From positions 124,001-188,000 of the forward strand of contig MU839117.1 of assembly GCA_030685235.1 (NCBI GenBank): DNA of 64,000 nucleotides. The letters are read 5' to 3'. Of this stretch, positions 32,232-42,831 are shown piece by piece. Source of the DNA: Copromyces sp. CBS 386.78. Taxonomy: Eukaryota; Ascomycota; Sordariomycetes; Sordariales; Sordariaceae. The translations under genes and the position numbers were made by a program. Below the pieces are notes generated by a model. The model had not been told where the DNA came from. It did not search any database and saw only the letters and a program-made list of their open reading frames with translations. Within the stretch, counting starts at the first letter, position 1; each line of letters starts with the position of its first letter.

Positions 32232-33971
32232 ATAGCAGTGGGCATACAGAGATAACATACAATTCAACATCTTTCCTGCGGATGGCCGACGACTTTAGCG
32301 ATCGCCGTCAAAGGTAGGAGGAACTTGGATCTACAGAGGTCCAGGTTTCGAATGGAGATTACCAAAGAGAATGAGTGAGTGAGATATTGACCACTGGGCG
32401 ACAGATCCATGAGGATACTTCAACCCATTGGATGTATTACAGAGGGGTAGAATATCCATGCTATAACTAATGGCAAAAGTATAATAACTCATGAACAAGG
32501 GACACGACAAAAGAAGATGAAAGAAGAAAAAAAAAGAACATACAACACCACGGATTCGCTGGTCGTCACCGACCCAACTACTAGTCTGGCCCTCACTGGC
32601 TTATCTATGGGAGAGCGGACGGGATCCCGAGTTTTCCAGTGGGTATGGTCGTATGTGCTTATTCTGTGTAAAGCTGATGCTTACAAACACTGAATGGTTT
32701 GTTGTCGTGTGTCAGTGTCCGTCGATATAGTATGGTTGTAGATGGTGGGCGGTGTGGTGAGCGGTCATGAACCGAAGAGGATATTTGTAAGTGTATCGAT
32801 TGATTGACGCCTTAGGCCGATGTATACAAATGTAGGATAAGTTACGAATTAATGATTTGCCCATATTTCATTGTGTCTTGCCTGAGTGGAAAGCTTGCGG
32901 AAAGTGATGTTGGCTTGAAGAAGGTGGTACGGTCACGTATCTAAGGTTCAAGTCAACTGATCATGATTTGTATAATGTGTAGACCACCACATGTATGTAC
33001 ATATGTAACAGCACGTCTATCCGTTACGGACTATCAGCCTGAACATACCATACAGCCTTAAACACCTATCTACAGACAGAGAAACATACATAGACATAGG
33101 GAACCATAACGAGTAAGTGACAAAGGATGATGATTAAGCAACCGACCGACGACAGTAGTAGACAGACTTTATAAACATATGAGCAAGTAAGCAGAACATA
33201 ACGTCGAGAGTATTACAAAGGAGACCAGCATTAGTTCTGCGTGTGTGCACCGTAGTGCACAGCACCGTACAGCACCGTCCGTGGTATATCGAATTCCCCA
33301 ACATAGCAATTTATATGCAGATGTAAAAGTACAGACGAATAAAGACGACTTTCCATGCATCATCGTCATTCTATAACCTTTAAACCCCCTTTTCCTTGTC
33401 TTAACCCGTGAAAAGGATGAGTGTCGTATGTATGTATGTAATATGTGTACGCCCAGCCAGCCAGCCAGCTCTGGAAGGGAAGCCCGTGCGTAGTGTATGC
33501 GTTTTTTCCCCGGACTCTGATCTACACATCTCCGTTTTTGCGTTGAGAGATGGGAAGGACAAGACGATCGGTCGTGACGATCGTCTGCAACGCGGGGGAC
33601 GATCAGATCGCATGTTGATCCCAGAGTTGACAGGCTGACTGACTGACTGATCGACCGGGGCTGAATGTATACATATCTCTTATATACAGATGCATAGATT
33701 GTGGGAAGCAATGACAATAACAACGCCGGTACATGAAACGTATTATATATATATACTTGGAGAAGGGGCCCAAGAAAACAGAAGAGTTGACTTTGACGTG
33801 CAAGGTTCGAAAAAAGTGTCCATTTATTTACCTCTCTCCCACCCTCCTATTACTCCAAAATCAAGACACATTATCCTGAAAGAGAAGAATGGGAGAAGGG
33901 GAAAGAACATCCTCTATATCCAACCGTATCCAACAGCTTCATTTACATAATTCTGATATCTTCTTCACGCT

Positions 33972-35930
33972 TTAGACTTGGGCACCGAAAATCTCACCGC
34001 AGCCCCAGTGCTGCTCGCAGTTGCAAGAGCCGGGCTGCTTCCAGTGGTCATCGGTGAAGGAGAAGAAGACGACCTTCTTGCCCAACTCCTGCTTAATGGC
34101 GGCAAGAGCGGTCTTCTGCTGCTCACGACCGGGGCAGGCCTTGCCAATGCACTCACCGGCGGTGGGCCAGCCAGTCTCCATGACGAAGCCGGGCTTGTTG
34201 CAGATCTTCTCAACAATCTCGAGCTGGCCAGCGACGAAGGTACCGGCCTGCTCGGGAAGAGTGTTGGCGTTGAAGTAGGCGTGAGCGTTGCAGGCAACGA
34301 CATCGATGGCGTTGCAGATATCGGTCACGTCGTTCGCCTGCCAAGCAGAGACAACATCGGTGGTGGTGTAAGGACCAGAGTAACCGACGCTGCCGAGCTC
34401 AGACTTGACGTGGTAGATGAGATCCGTGAGCTGGCCAACGGTGCAGAAGCCGTTGAAGAGAGCCTCGTTACCGACGACAACGAGATCAACCATTTCGAAG
34501 CGGCCCCAGGACTTGATGGCGGCGATCTGCTCAGAGACATCGGGAGAGCCGTTTTCGCAGCCGACAGTGCCGATGAAGATGCCGAGAATGAGGCGGAGAC
34601 CGGTGGCCTCAGCAGCGGCACCGACGTTGGGGAGAGTGTCGCAGTCAGTAGAGTAGACACGGAGGGTGGTGAAGCCAGCCTTGGCGATGGCCTTGATGTC
34701 GGTCATGACTTCGGCAGCGCTCTTGCACTGGCTGTCCTGGGTGAAGGGAGTGTAGGTCATGGCCCACTTGTCACCCCTGCCGCCGAGGTTGCCCGTGGGC
34801 GCGGTGGGCTTAGGGGCGGCAGAGGAAGAAGTGACCGAGGGCTTGACCTCAGAGACAGGGGGAGCGACGGAGACAACGGGAGGAGGTGCAACAACGGAGG
34901 TGGGCTCGGGAGCCTGAGTCGAGGCAACGGGAGGTGCAACATCGGAGGTGGGCTCGGGAGCCTGAGTCGAGGCAACGGGAGGTGCAACATCGGAGGTGGG
35001 CTCGGGAGCCTGAGTCGAGGCAACGGGAGGCTCAACAGCGGTGAAGGGGCAGTAGACAACAACGTTGGTCTCGGTGACAGTGGTGACGACGGCGGGAGCA
35101 GAGTAGGTGCCGGGGCAGTAGGTCTCGACAACAGGGACGACAACAGTGACGGGCTCGCTGTCGGTGACAGTGGTGGTGATGGGAGCAATGGTGTAGGTAC
35201 CAGCGCTGGGGCAGACGTAGGTGGTAAGCTCAACGACGCTGGTAACAACACCATTCTCGGCAGTCTTGGTGGTGGCGACGGGGCAGACAACGGTGGTGGC
35301 AGTCTCGACGACGGTGGTGACACCACCGAGAGTGTGGGTGCCGCTAGGAACAACGGTGGAAGAGGCACCGCAGACGGTCTTGGTCTCGGTCAGGACCACG
35401 GTGGTGGCCGGGAAGGTGTAGGTACCCGGAGTAGGGCAGGTCTGCTGGATCGGGGTGGGGACGGTGATGGGGCCCTGGGAGGTGGTGGTCGGGACCACAA
35501 CAACCTCGGTGGTGGTCGGGACTACAACAATCTCGGTGGTGCTAGGGACCACAACAACCTCGGTGGTGCTAGGGACCGCAATCGAGGAGGTGTTGGCGAA
35601 GACCAACGAGGAGGAGATGGTGGGGAGGGGCTCGGTGGTGATGATGGCCGAGGAGGTGGCAGGAGCGGCCGTGGAAGGAGGGGCGGGAGGAGTGTAGACT
35701 GTGCAACAGGTTAGTTTCTCCGAGTAAACAGACAGGCTTCGAGGTCAAAACATACGGCCGGCAGGACCAGTGATGGTGGTCCAGATGGTGGTGCAGCCGG
35801 GGACACAGATTTCGCTCTCGTTGTGAACCCTCTTCTCGAACAAGGGCTGGTGGAGGTGACGGTGGTGAAGTCTGTTCGCGCTCGCGCCGCCGGCGAGGAT
35901 GGCCGCAGCCGCAACAATGGTTCCCTTCAT
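33972..35930 (-). CDS. btgE: Secreted cell-wall GH17 beta-1,3-glucanase, BtgE type
   Basis: There are two exons, 35930-35756 and 35698-33972 (633 residues), split by a 57 bp intron with a GTATGT donor. The protein begins with a signal peptide (MKGTIVAAAAILAGGASA). A Thr/Val/Pro-rich stretch with repeats such as STTEVVVVP and three Cys-bounded units (for example CPSAGTYTIAPITTTVT) follows. Three 16-residue tandem repeats, PPVASTQAPEPTSDVA, form a linker. The C-terminal 260 residues are a GH17 domain with VVVGNEALF (acid/base Glu) and FVMETGWPTAG (nucleophile Glu). Family members cleave or remodel beta-1,3-glucan in the wall. The repeat arrangement before the domain is like Aspergillus BtgE. 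No C-terminal GPI signal is visible. A long antisense open frame exists only because of codon bias. Enzyme family is certain; exact substrate action is inferred. Confidence 0.92.
34886..35029. repeat. Three 48-bp tandem repeats inside the GH17 gene
   Basis: Three nearly identical 48-base units encode the 16-residue PPVASTQAPEPTSDVA repeat of the Thr/Pro-rich linker. Unit number is likely to vary between strains. Confidence 0.85.
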
Positions 35931-38873
35931 GTTGACTCTGGATTTCCTTGCTTTGCTCCTTGTGTGTAATCTTTGGTCGGTGGTGATTAGGTATTATCGC
36001 AGAATGCCTAGCTCGTGCGATTGGCGTTGATTAACGAATGCCCGCTAAAAGAGTGAAGCGGTGGTGTGGTGAAGAAAAAAAGAGTGTAAGATCGAAAGCG
36101 CAAAAGAGGCTATCGATGTTGAATATCAACACGCACGTTGGGCAGGTGAGGGAAGGGAAAGGGAAAGCAAAAGAAAAGATCGAGCCAGACGGGAGAGACG
36201 GCAGTAATATTAGTACCCATTGCAGGACCGGGAGGGTGGCAGTCGGTGGCAGCCACTTTTACTTGGTTACCTTGGGTTCTAACTTGGCGCCATTCGTTCG
36301 TCCGTCACGGTCGCCATGGGACCCCTGGGCGCTATCCTGAGAGAGTTTGGTTCCTGATGGTTCCTGGTGCGGCCCACAAATGGAACTTGCACACGAGGCA
36401 CCTGAAGAGTTGTGTGAAGACCCAGCCTCTCATCGTCCTCGCGGACGGCATCTGTTGGACACTTTTGACGGCCACAAACTCGATCCATGAGTCCTCCTCA
36501 TCCACCCCCCCGTCTACCCCCGTCCTCCGCGTCCTCCTCGTTTTTGCTTCCGGTCCCTTGCCATGTCGCCCATCGGAGACGACCTTGCCCTTCTCAGGTC
36601 CCCCGATCATCCCTGTCCTCAATCTGTCCGGCGAGTGGACGGTGAGCCCGCGCTTGGTGAGTGGTGGATGCGACTCTTACCCTTGGATGTGGGCCTTCAT
36701 TAGAGAGCGAGAGCTTGGCCGTCAGACCGGCGACATCCAGTCCCTGGACACCGTCTTTTTCTTCCTCATCCCTCACAATTGCTTCCATCTTGAGGTTCGG
36801 TGCATGAAAGGGGGGCCATGCCTCATTTGTAATATGAACATGCAACATCTCGACAGGCTGGTGGTGCTGGCTGGGAGGCTGGCTTGTTCAGATAAGGCCG
36901 TGAAGAGATGCGACCAGGTGAGGTCCGAGGCGGGAAAGGATGTTCGGACGACTAAAAAGCCAATTCGATGGCAGACCAATCACGTACACGGACACCACTA
37001 CACAGAGGAGTACAATATACGATCCTGTGTAGTGTAGAGCCGATATGCAGCATCACAGGCAAACACGGTACACTACCTGGGCCTCGTACCTGGACGTAAA
37101 AGCCGGGTGCGTGCCATCACGAAGGCCGTCATCCTGAACCAATTTGGCGATGATCGAATAACGGGGATAGAGCACTTGCGAGACAAGCCAAAAATGAGCA
37201 CGGCATTCTGCGAAATAACTGGGTGGATTTGGCCGCGAGGGTCTGGAGGTGTGTGGTGGTGGTGTTGGTAAATTGGCCATGGTCTAGCGAGGGAAAGACG
37301 GGAGGGAGATGGAAAAAGGAGGTCATGGTTGCCAGTGCAATGACGAGAAAAGGCGGGAGCTTGAGGGAGCCAGGAACGCCTGCAGCACAGAGGCACAGAA
37401 TAAGCAGGTACGCCGTACACACAGACACGCCCAGCACGCCCAGCGGGAAGGTATGCTAGGTAGGTACGCTGTGGTTGCTGGGTTCCATCCTGTCAATTGA
37501 GTGACATTGTGACCAGAAGACCAATCAGAAACCGCAAAGGGCACCCTTATTTTGGACTTGGGAAATTAAATAAGCGATATGAGCAAAGTTGCCCGTCGTG
37601 GCCAGTTGAAACAGCCACATTCACCACACTCAGTTCCCGATCTTGGCTTGCAATGCCCTTGAGATGTAGTGTAGAAGAAGCAAAAAGGCACAGTTTGTCA
37701 ACATGGGCAACTGCACTACTATTTTGCACCGCGAATTCTCGAGCCTGTTGTCGCACAAGGGTCTGAGGGGGTACTCCGACGAGTATGTTTCCAAACAGCC
37801 TCCCGCTCGACATCTCACATGGGCAAATTATCCGCTGATCCTGTGGCGGACAACCTAATCTTTCTGCTGACGACTACACTACGCACAGTGCACAACTGCG
37901 GACCTCTTGCTCTAGGTAACCCCATGTGCTTCTATGGTTTGCGGCATGGAAGCCTTGTGAAGCCGGGGAGCCGAAGCAATAAGATATCAAAACACAGGGA
38001 AAGGAGCAGAGGCGGGGTCTGGTTCCTGGGTATTGCGGATCCTTCGGCGGAGCTCTCCCAAACACCGGGTGGATTCGTACCTGCATAAGAGCTCTGCCAC
38101 TCCACTTGGGGGCATGCCGGGGTGATGCCATTGGCCACATGCTCTGATTGCACTTTTTGTGACAAGCCGACGGCAACAGGACTTGAAGATGAGGGGACTG
38201 GGGCACAAGCTCAACAACATGGGGAACAACAAGTTGGACGAATTGTTGCCCGAAAGTTCTACCGAGAAGTTGTCATAGAAACTCCACGAGCATTGACTCC
38301 ATGTCTAGGCCCCGATCTCCCTATCCTGGCCTGTTTTTCTCTGGACCTTCCCCGGGTGTCTCTCATCTCGCAAGTCGCAACAAGCAACTCGGATGGCTGG
38401 GCATCTCCAGAGCCTAGGCTGACCCCATGAAAGCAATCGAGGAGTGAGTTCGGGGATGGATTATCGGCTATCAAGCCAAGTGCTACCAAGAAAGTCGAGA
38501 CCTCTCTAGAAACGGGTACCTCTCCAACTTCAAGGTTAGCAGCTTCTATTTCGGTTTCCATCCATGCTGTGGTGTATGATATGAAGGCACGGGGTGTTGT
38601 GCTGACCTTGAGCTGTCGCTTGTCTCAGAACTTGGCTGGCTTGATTGAAGGATCCCGCACCATCCTGACTATACAGGGTTAGGGTTCTGTGTGCGGACTA
38701 TCCAAATGGGCCAAAAAAAAAGTCATCTGAGTTCGCGTGCAACCTGCAGGGCCACAATGGCGCGGGGAACGCCACACCCGCGTTAAGAAATTTCGAAACC
38801 GAACGTCGACGACCAGGTCAACGGTTCGATATCCGCAGTCTCAAATTTTCGACAAGTACATTGAGCTGCAAGT
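35931..38873. other. Divergent promoter region between GH17 gene and cyt-4
   Basis: This 2.9 kb holds two divergent promoters. Open frames occur, the longest at 36246-37037 (+), but it lacks a suitable start and its Trp/His/Cys-rich composition is unlike real genes here. A 75-codon minus-strand frame from ATG 37280 (MANLPTPPPHTSRPSRPNPP) has a plausible start but no recognisable domain. No repeats of note were seen. Confidence 0.5.
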
Positions 38874-41800
38874 ATGATGCGCTCAGCTGGCCGCCAGCCA
38901 TATGTCTGCTGGCAATGTCTCTCTCGCAAAGAGGCCGGGCAGCACGTTGCCCTAAATGCCCGTAAAGGCCGAGTGGCAACGCTGTCGACACTAGCATCGT
39001 CGCCGGCATCATCGCCAGCATCACGGCCCATCCGGCAATGGGTCAACACCCTCCGCCTCTCCCATGAAAGGCGACAAGGTCTGTCCACTTCCACGTCGGT
39101 ACTCCGCAAGAAGACACCAGAGATATCAGATGAGGCTCTGGAGGACTTCGCCTTGCCGTTGCCACAGGACTTGCAGCATCTTCAAGACAGTCAACCAAGT
39201 GGAAAGAAATCCAAAAGGTCTGCACAGCCATCCATTCGACAACGGTTGAAGCAATGGGAAGCCGAGAATCCGGAACCCTTCAACTCTATCCCCTCGGATT
39301 TCGCACTTCCAGGCCGGTCTATCAACGTACTTACATCAAAGCGATCCGACCACATGCTTGAGATGGGCGATATCGACAAGGACAATGCCACTGTTCAGAT
39401 CGATGATCAAGACCTGATCGATACTCAGGTCACCCCTCGAGTTCAAGCCGGTGATCTGTTGGAACTCACGTCCGAGGACTGGAACATTGGCGTTCTCGCC
39501 GTCTGCTTGGGATCCTTTAATGGCATTGATCACTTCTACGCAGTCACTGGCAAGTGGTTTGCCAGCACCAACGCCAAATCCAGTTTCATCGTCAAGAATT
39601 TCATCACCGACCCGGCCGATCTGCAGCCAGTCATCGATGCATTGCCTTCAACCGTTGGTGATATGTCCGTCATGCACGAGCTCCAAAAACTCCGTGCAGG
39701 CCCGACCCGTGAGCACGGTGCTGGCTTAATCACCAAGATGCTCGAATTCCAAAATGCCTCCCAGCAGATTTACCACAACAACCTTGAGCGGTTGAGCAGC
39801 CCTTCTCGGCACATTCCTGAGGAAGAGCAGTTGATGACGCTGGGTGAAATTGCCGGGTTTCTTCTCCCTCCCAAGCTCAAGCAGTCATCCACCGGTTTCC
39901 CCCCAGAAGCCTTGTACGCAGTCTACACCGTCCTTTTATTCGAAGATGCTTTCTTCCACTCACTCGGCCAGGGCACCGCCGGCCCAAGCTCCATCATCTT
40001 TCACGTTACCGCTGGGTCCGACCGAGAGAACGTTGCTCGAGTTGAGAGAATGGTGCGCGACTACTACAGCTTCGAACTCTTGGATCGCAAGTCCCGCAGG
40101 GAACATGATAGGCTGGAACCGGTCTTGAAGCAGGCTCGGTTGGCCATCGACCACAGCCGGAAAATGCGCGAGTGGTCGAGCCACGGAATGCTCGGTCCCA
40201 CCACCAGAGTCCTACCGGCCTCGACTTACTCCTGGTCTCAGGATGCTTTGACGGTTATCAGCGTTATGCACATGTGGGCAGCCTCGGATGCTTTCCCGCG
40301 GAGCTCAACGTACCAGTGGATCGGTGCCGCCGTCTTGCGTGCCCTCAGGAGATACCAAGATGCCGAGGTGCTTGACGCTACAGTGGGTTGGACCTTCCTG
40401 CAAGAAATCGGCTGGCTCATGCCCTGGGAAATCCATGCCCGTCATAGCCTGCGTCTTCCCGGCCTTCAGGTCAACCGGGCGGGCGGTTTACTACCGAGCC
40501 CCGAGGAGCAACAGCCAGCTGAGCTTGCCGAAGATGTACTCGCCCCCCTCCGCCACGATTTCTCCGCCTCAACGGTGTACTGCATCGACGCCCCAAACGC
40601 TAAAGAGATCGATGATGGTGTCTCGCTTGAGAGAACAGACAAGGAGGGAGAGTACTGGATTCATGTACACATTGCCGACCCAACGTCGAGAATCAGACCG
40701 GACAGTCCGCTCGCTAAGCGAGCAGCTCTCATGACCCAAACCAGTTACCTCCCAGGGCATGTGGACAAGATGATTTCAGACGAAGCCGTCGTCGAGGAGT
40801 TCTCCCTGGCTCCTGGTCGACCTTCTCTCACCTTCAGTGCGAGATTGAACGAGGAAGGAACCCTTCTTGACCACAAGGTCACACCAGGAAGAATAGGAGA
40901 TGTCGTCTATATCACCCCACAGGATGTGGCGGCTGCGGTTGGGCCTGTCGACGCAGGCATCCCCAAGGTTGAAGCCCCCGATGTCGTCCTGGAAGTTGGC
41001 ACCCCTCCGTCTGCCGAGGACGAGGCGCCGACAAGGAAGATGACCAAACCGGACGAGTTGTCGGAGCAGAATGTCAAGGACCTCGAGATTCTCTCCAAGC
41101 TCGCCGCCGCCATCCACAAGATCCGCGTACAAAAGGGAGGCGTGCCGATCTTCCTCCCTTCCCCCAACGCTTCTTTCTCGCTGGAGAATGCCCGGATCGA
41201 GCACACGCCAAGCGGTTTCCTCGCGTGCACCAATGACCCCTACATCTCCGTCAAGTACTCCGTCAGCGGCGGCCTTCACCCCATCGTCGACGACCTCATG
41301 GGCACAGCCAACCAGATCGCCGCCCTGTGGTGCTACGAGCGCGGCATCCCCATCCCGTACCGGACGAACCTTCTCGCCGCCCAGAACGAGGAAGCCCTGC
41401 GCGCCTACACCCAGGACGTCATCTACCCACAGCTGATCGCCGGCAAGCAGCCGTCGCTCGATCAGATGCGCACGCTGCGCAACCTGCTCGGCGGCCACGA
41501 CGTCGCCGCCACGCCCACCTTCATCTACACCATGGGCGTGGACATCTACACCAAGGCCACCTCGCCGCTCCGCCGCTACTCGGACTTGCTCGTGCACTGG
41601 CAGATCCAGGCCGCCCTGCTCGAGGAGCACAAGCGCCGCGGCGGCTCTCAATCACTCGTCACCCGCAAGTTCGACAAGTACAACCTCAAGCCGCCCATGG
41701 ACGACAAGCAAGCCGCCCGCCTCGGCCTCCCCTTCACCGCGTCCCACCTCGAAGACAAGGTATTCCCGTCTCTGCGCGTGCGCGAGCGCCACGCCAAGAA

Positions 41801-42230
41801 TCTGGGCAACTTTGAGGGTCGCCAGGAGCTGATTCTGCAGGCGCTCGTGCGCGCGTGGCGGTTCGGCGAGGGCCCCAAGGGCCAGGTACCCGAGAAGTTT
41901 ACTTATACCGTCATCAGCGCGCAGCACTCGTGCGTGCGCGGCAAGCTTGATTACTTTGACTTGTGGGCAGAGATCGATCTGGAGAACCTGGCTGCGTTCA
42001 GCTTGATCCGCGATATGAGGGCGGGAGATGTGTTGACGGTCGAGTTGGCGGATGTGAATGTGCATATGAGGAAGATTGTGGTGAAGCCGGTGGAGTTTGT
42101 GCAGCGCGGACCGGAGAGGAGGAGGGTGCTTGCTGAGGAGGAGCAGGAGCAGGAGCAGGAAGAGGGAGAAGGTGAGGAGGAGGAGTATATTGATGTTGGA
42201 CATGAGGTGTTGCAGCCGGAGGAAAGGTGA
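38874..42230 (+). CDS. cyt-4: Mitochondrial RNase II-family exoribonuclease CYT-4
   Basis: This single-exon gene encodes 1118 residues, or 1117 if the second of two adjacent ATGs (38877) is used. The N-terminus is rich in Arg and Ser with few acidic residues, as expected for a mitochondrial targeting sequence. From about residue 559 an RNB catalytic domain runs for some 400 residues. It contains the metal-binding cluster YCIDAPNAKEIDDGVSLE, where Glu replaces one of the usual Asp residues, and IYTKATSPLRRYSDLLVHWQ, the conserved Arg-containing motif. The C-terminus ends in a Glu/Gln-rich acidic tail. CYT-4 is the Neurospora counterpart of yeast Dss1/Msu1, required for mitochondrial RNA splicing, 5'/3' processing and turnover. 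Length, domain order and sequence all fit. It converges on the Cys-rich gene downstream. Confidence 0.95.
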   Translation: MMRSAGRQPYVCWQCLSRKEAGQHVALNARKGRVATLSTLASSPASSPASRPIRQWVNTLRLSHERRQGLSTSTSVLRKKTPEISDEALEDFALPLPQDLQHLQDSQPSGKKSKRSAQPSIRQRLKQWEAENPEPFNSIPSDFALPGRSINVLTSKRSDHMLEMGDIDKDNATVQIDDQDLIDTQVTPRVQAGDLLELTSEDWNIGVLAVCLGSFNGIDHFYAVTGKWFASTNAKSSFIVKNFITDPADLQPVIDALPSTVGDMSVMHELQKLRAGPTREHGAGLITKMLEFQNASQQIYHNNLERLSSPSRHIPEEEQLMTLGEIAGFLLPPKLKQSSTGFPPEALYAVYTVLLFEDAFFHSLGQGTAGPSSIIFHVTAGSDRENVARVERMVRDYYSFELLDRKSRREHDRLEPVLKQARLAIDHSRKMREWSSHGMLGPTTRVLPASTYSWSQDALTVISVMHMWAASDAFPRSSTYQWIGAAVLRALRRYQDAEVLDATVGWTFLQEIGWLMPWEIHARHSLRLPGLQVNRAGGLLPSPEEQQPAELAEDVLAPLRHDFSASTVYCIDAPNAKEIDDGVSLERTDKEGEYWIHVHIADPTSRIRPDSPLAKRAALMTQTSYLPGHVDKMISDEAVVEEFSLAPGRPSLTFSARLNEEGTLLDHKVTPGRIGDVVYITPQDVAAAVGPVDAGIPKVEAPDVVLEVGTPPSAEDEAPTRKMTKPDELSEQNVKDLEILSKLAAAIHKIRVQKGGVPIFLPSPNASFSLENARIEHTPSGFLACTNDPYISVKYSVSGGLHPIVDDLMGTANQIAALWCYERGIPIPYRTNLLAAQNEEALRAYTQDVIYPQLIAGKQPSLDQMRTLRNLLGGHDVAATPTFIYTMGVDIYTKATSPLRRYSDLLVHWQIQAALLEEHKRRGGSQSLVTRKFDKYNLKPPMDDKQAARLGLPFTASHLEDKVFPSLRVRERHAKNLGNFEGRQELILQALVRAWRFGEGPKGQVPEKFTYTVISAQHSCVRGKLDYFDLWAEIDLENLAAFSLIRDMRAGDVLTVELADVNVHMRKIVVKPVEFVQRGPERRRVLAEEEQEQEQEEGEGEEEEYIDVGHEVLQPEER

Positions 42231-42831
42231 AGAAACTCTCACTCGGCTCTATATTATGTATAGATGATGATGTTAAAAATGTAACAGTATAACCATGAGA
42301 TAGAAGGCGTCGGTTTGAGTCGATCATCCATCTGATTCCTCGTTTGCTCCTTGTAAGCCGGCCGTATAACACTTGTTATACCGGTCTTGTGTTACGTATA
42401 CTTACACAATCACAATACTCCACCAAATACACTTTACACATGCAGGCCACAAAGAGGTGCCAACTTCCATTCAGTCATTCATTTATTGATTTATTCCTGC
42501 CTTATTGTTATCCCTTCATTGCCCGACAATATGCCCCTCTATCCATTGATGACCCCTAATGTCGCCCTAAATAGGCCTGCCATCTCTTCACGGGATGCCT
42601 TGATAATAGAGCAAGAAAAACAAAGAAGAAAACGAAAAAAAAAAAAAGCCAGAATGGTGACCAAAAAGGGGGGTATCTTGGTGAACAAGCACAGACGCCC
42701 CAAGCAAGAACAGCAAGCAACAAACTTTTGTTGCCCAAAGAACAAGAAAAAAGAAAAAAAAACCAGCAAGTTGAAGACAAAGGAAAAGTTGGTGTGACAC
42801 CTCGTCATACCTGGTTGCTGGGCAACCGCTC
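42231..42831. other. Convergent intergenic region cyt-4/Cys-rich gene
   Basis: These 600 bp carry the 3' UTRs of two convergent genes. The right half is A-rich on the + strand, with a run of 13 A near 42638. No gene is seen. Confidence 0.6.

Larger units (their letters stand above)
30685..33971. other. Intergenic region between activator gene and GH17 gene
   Basis: This 3.3 kb between convergent genes holds their 3' UTRs and several simple repeats: AGTC repeats at 31486-31504, CAGC-type repeats near 30771 and 33452, and CTGA repeats near 33635. The only ORF with a good leader and start context is the 55-codon frame at 32064-32231, listed separately. Confidence 0.55.

Noticed and set aside
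33978..35714. 578-codon open frame antisense to the GH17 gene
   Set aside because: Gly/Asp-rich shadow produced by the codon bias of the Thr/Val/Pro-rich sense strand; the sense gene has a signal peptide and catalytic motifs.
36246..37037. 263-codon open frame in the GH17/cyt-4 gap
   Set aside because: No ATG at its head, no recognisable motif, and Trp/His/Cys-rich composition typical of chance frames.
40776..41651. 291-codon open frame antisense to cyt-4
   Set aside because: Mirror of biased codons in the RNB domain.
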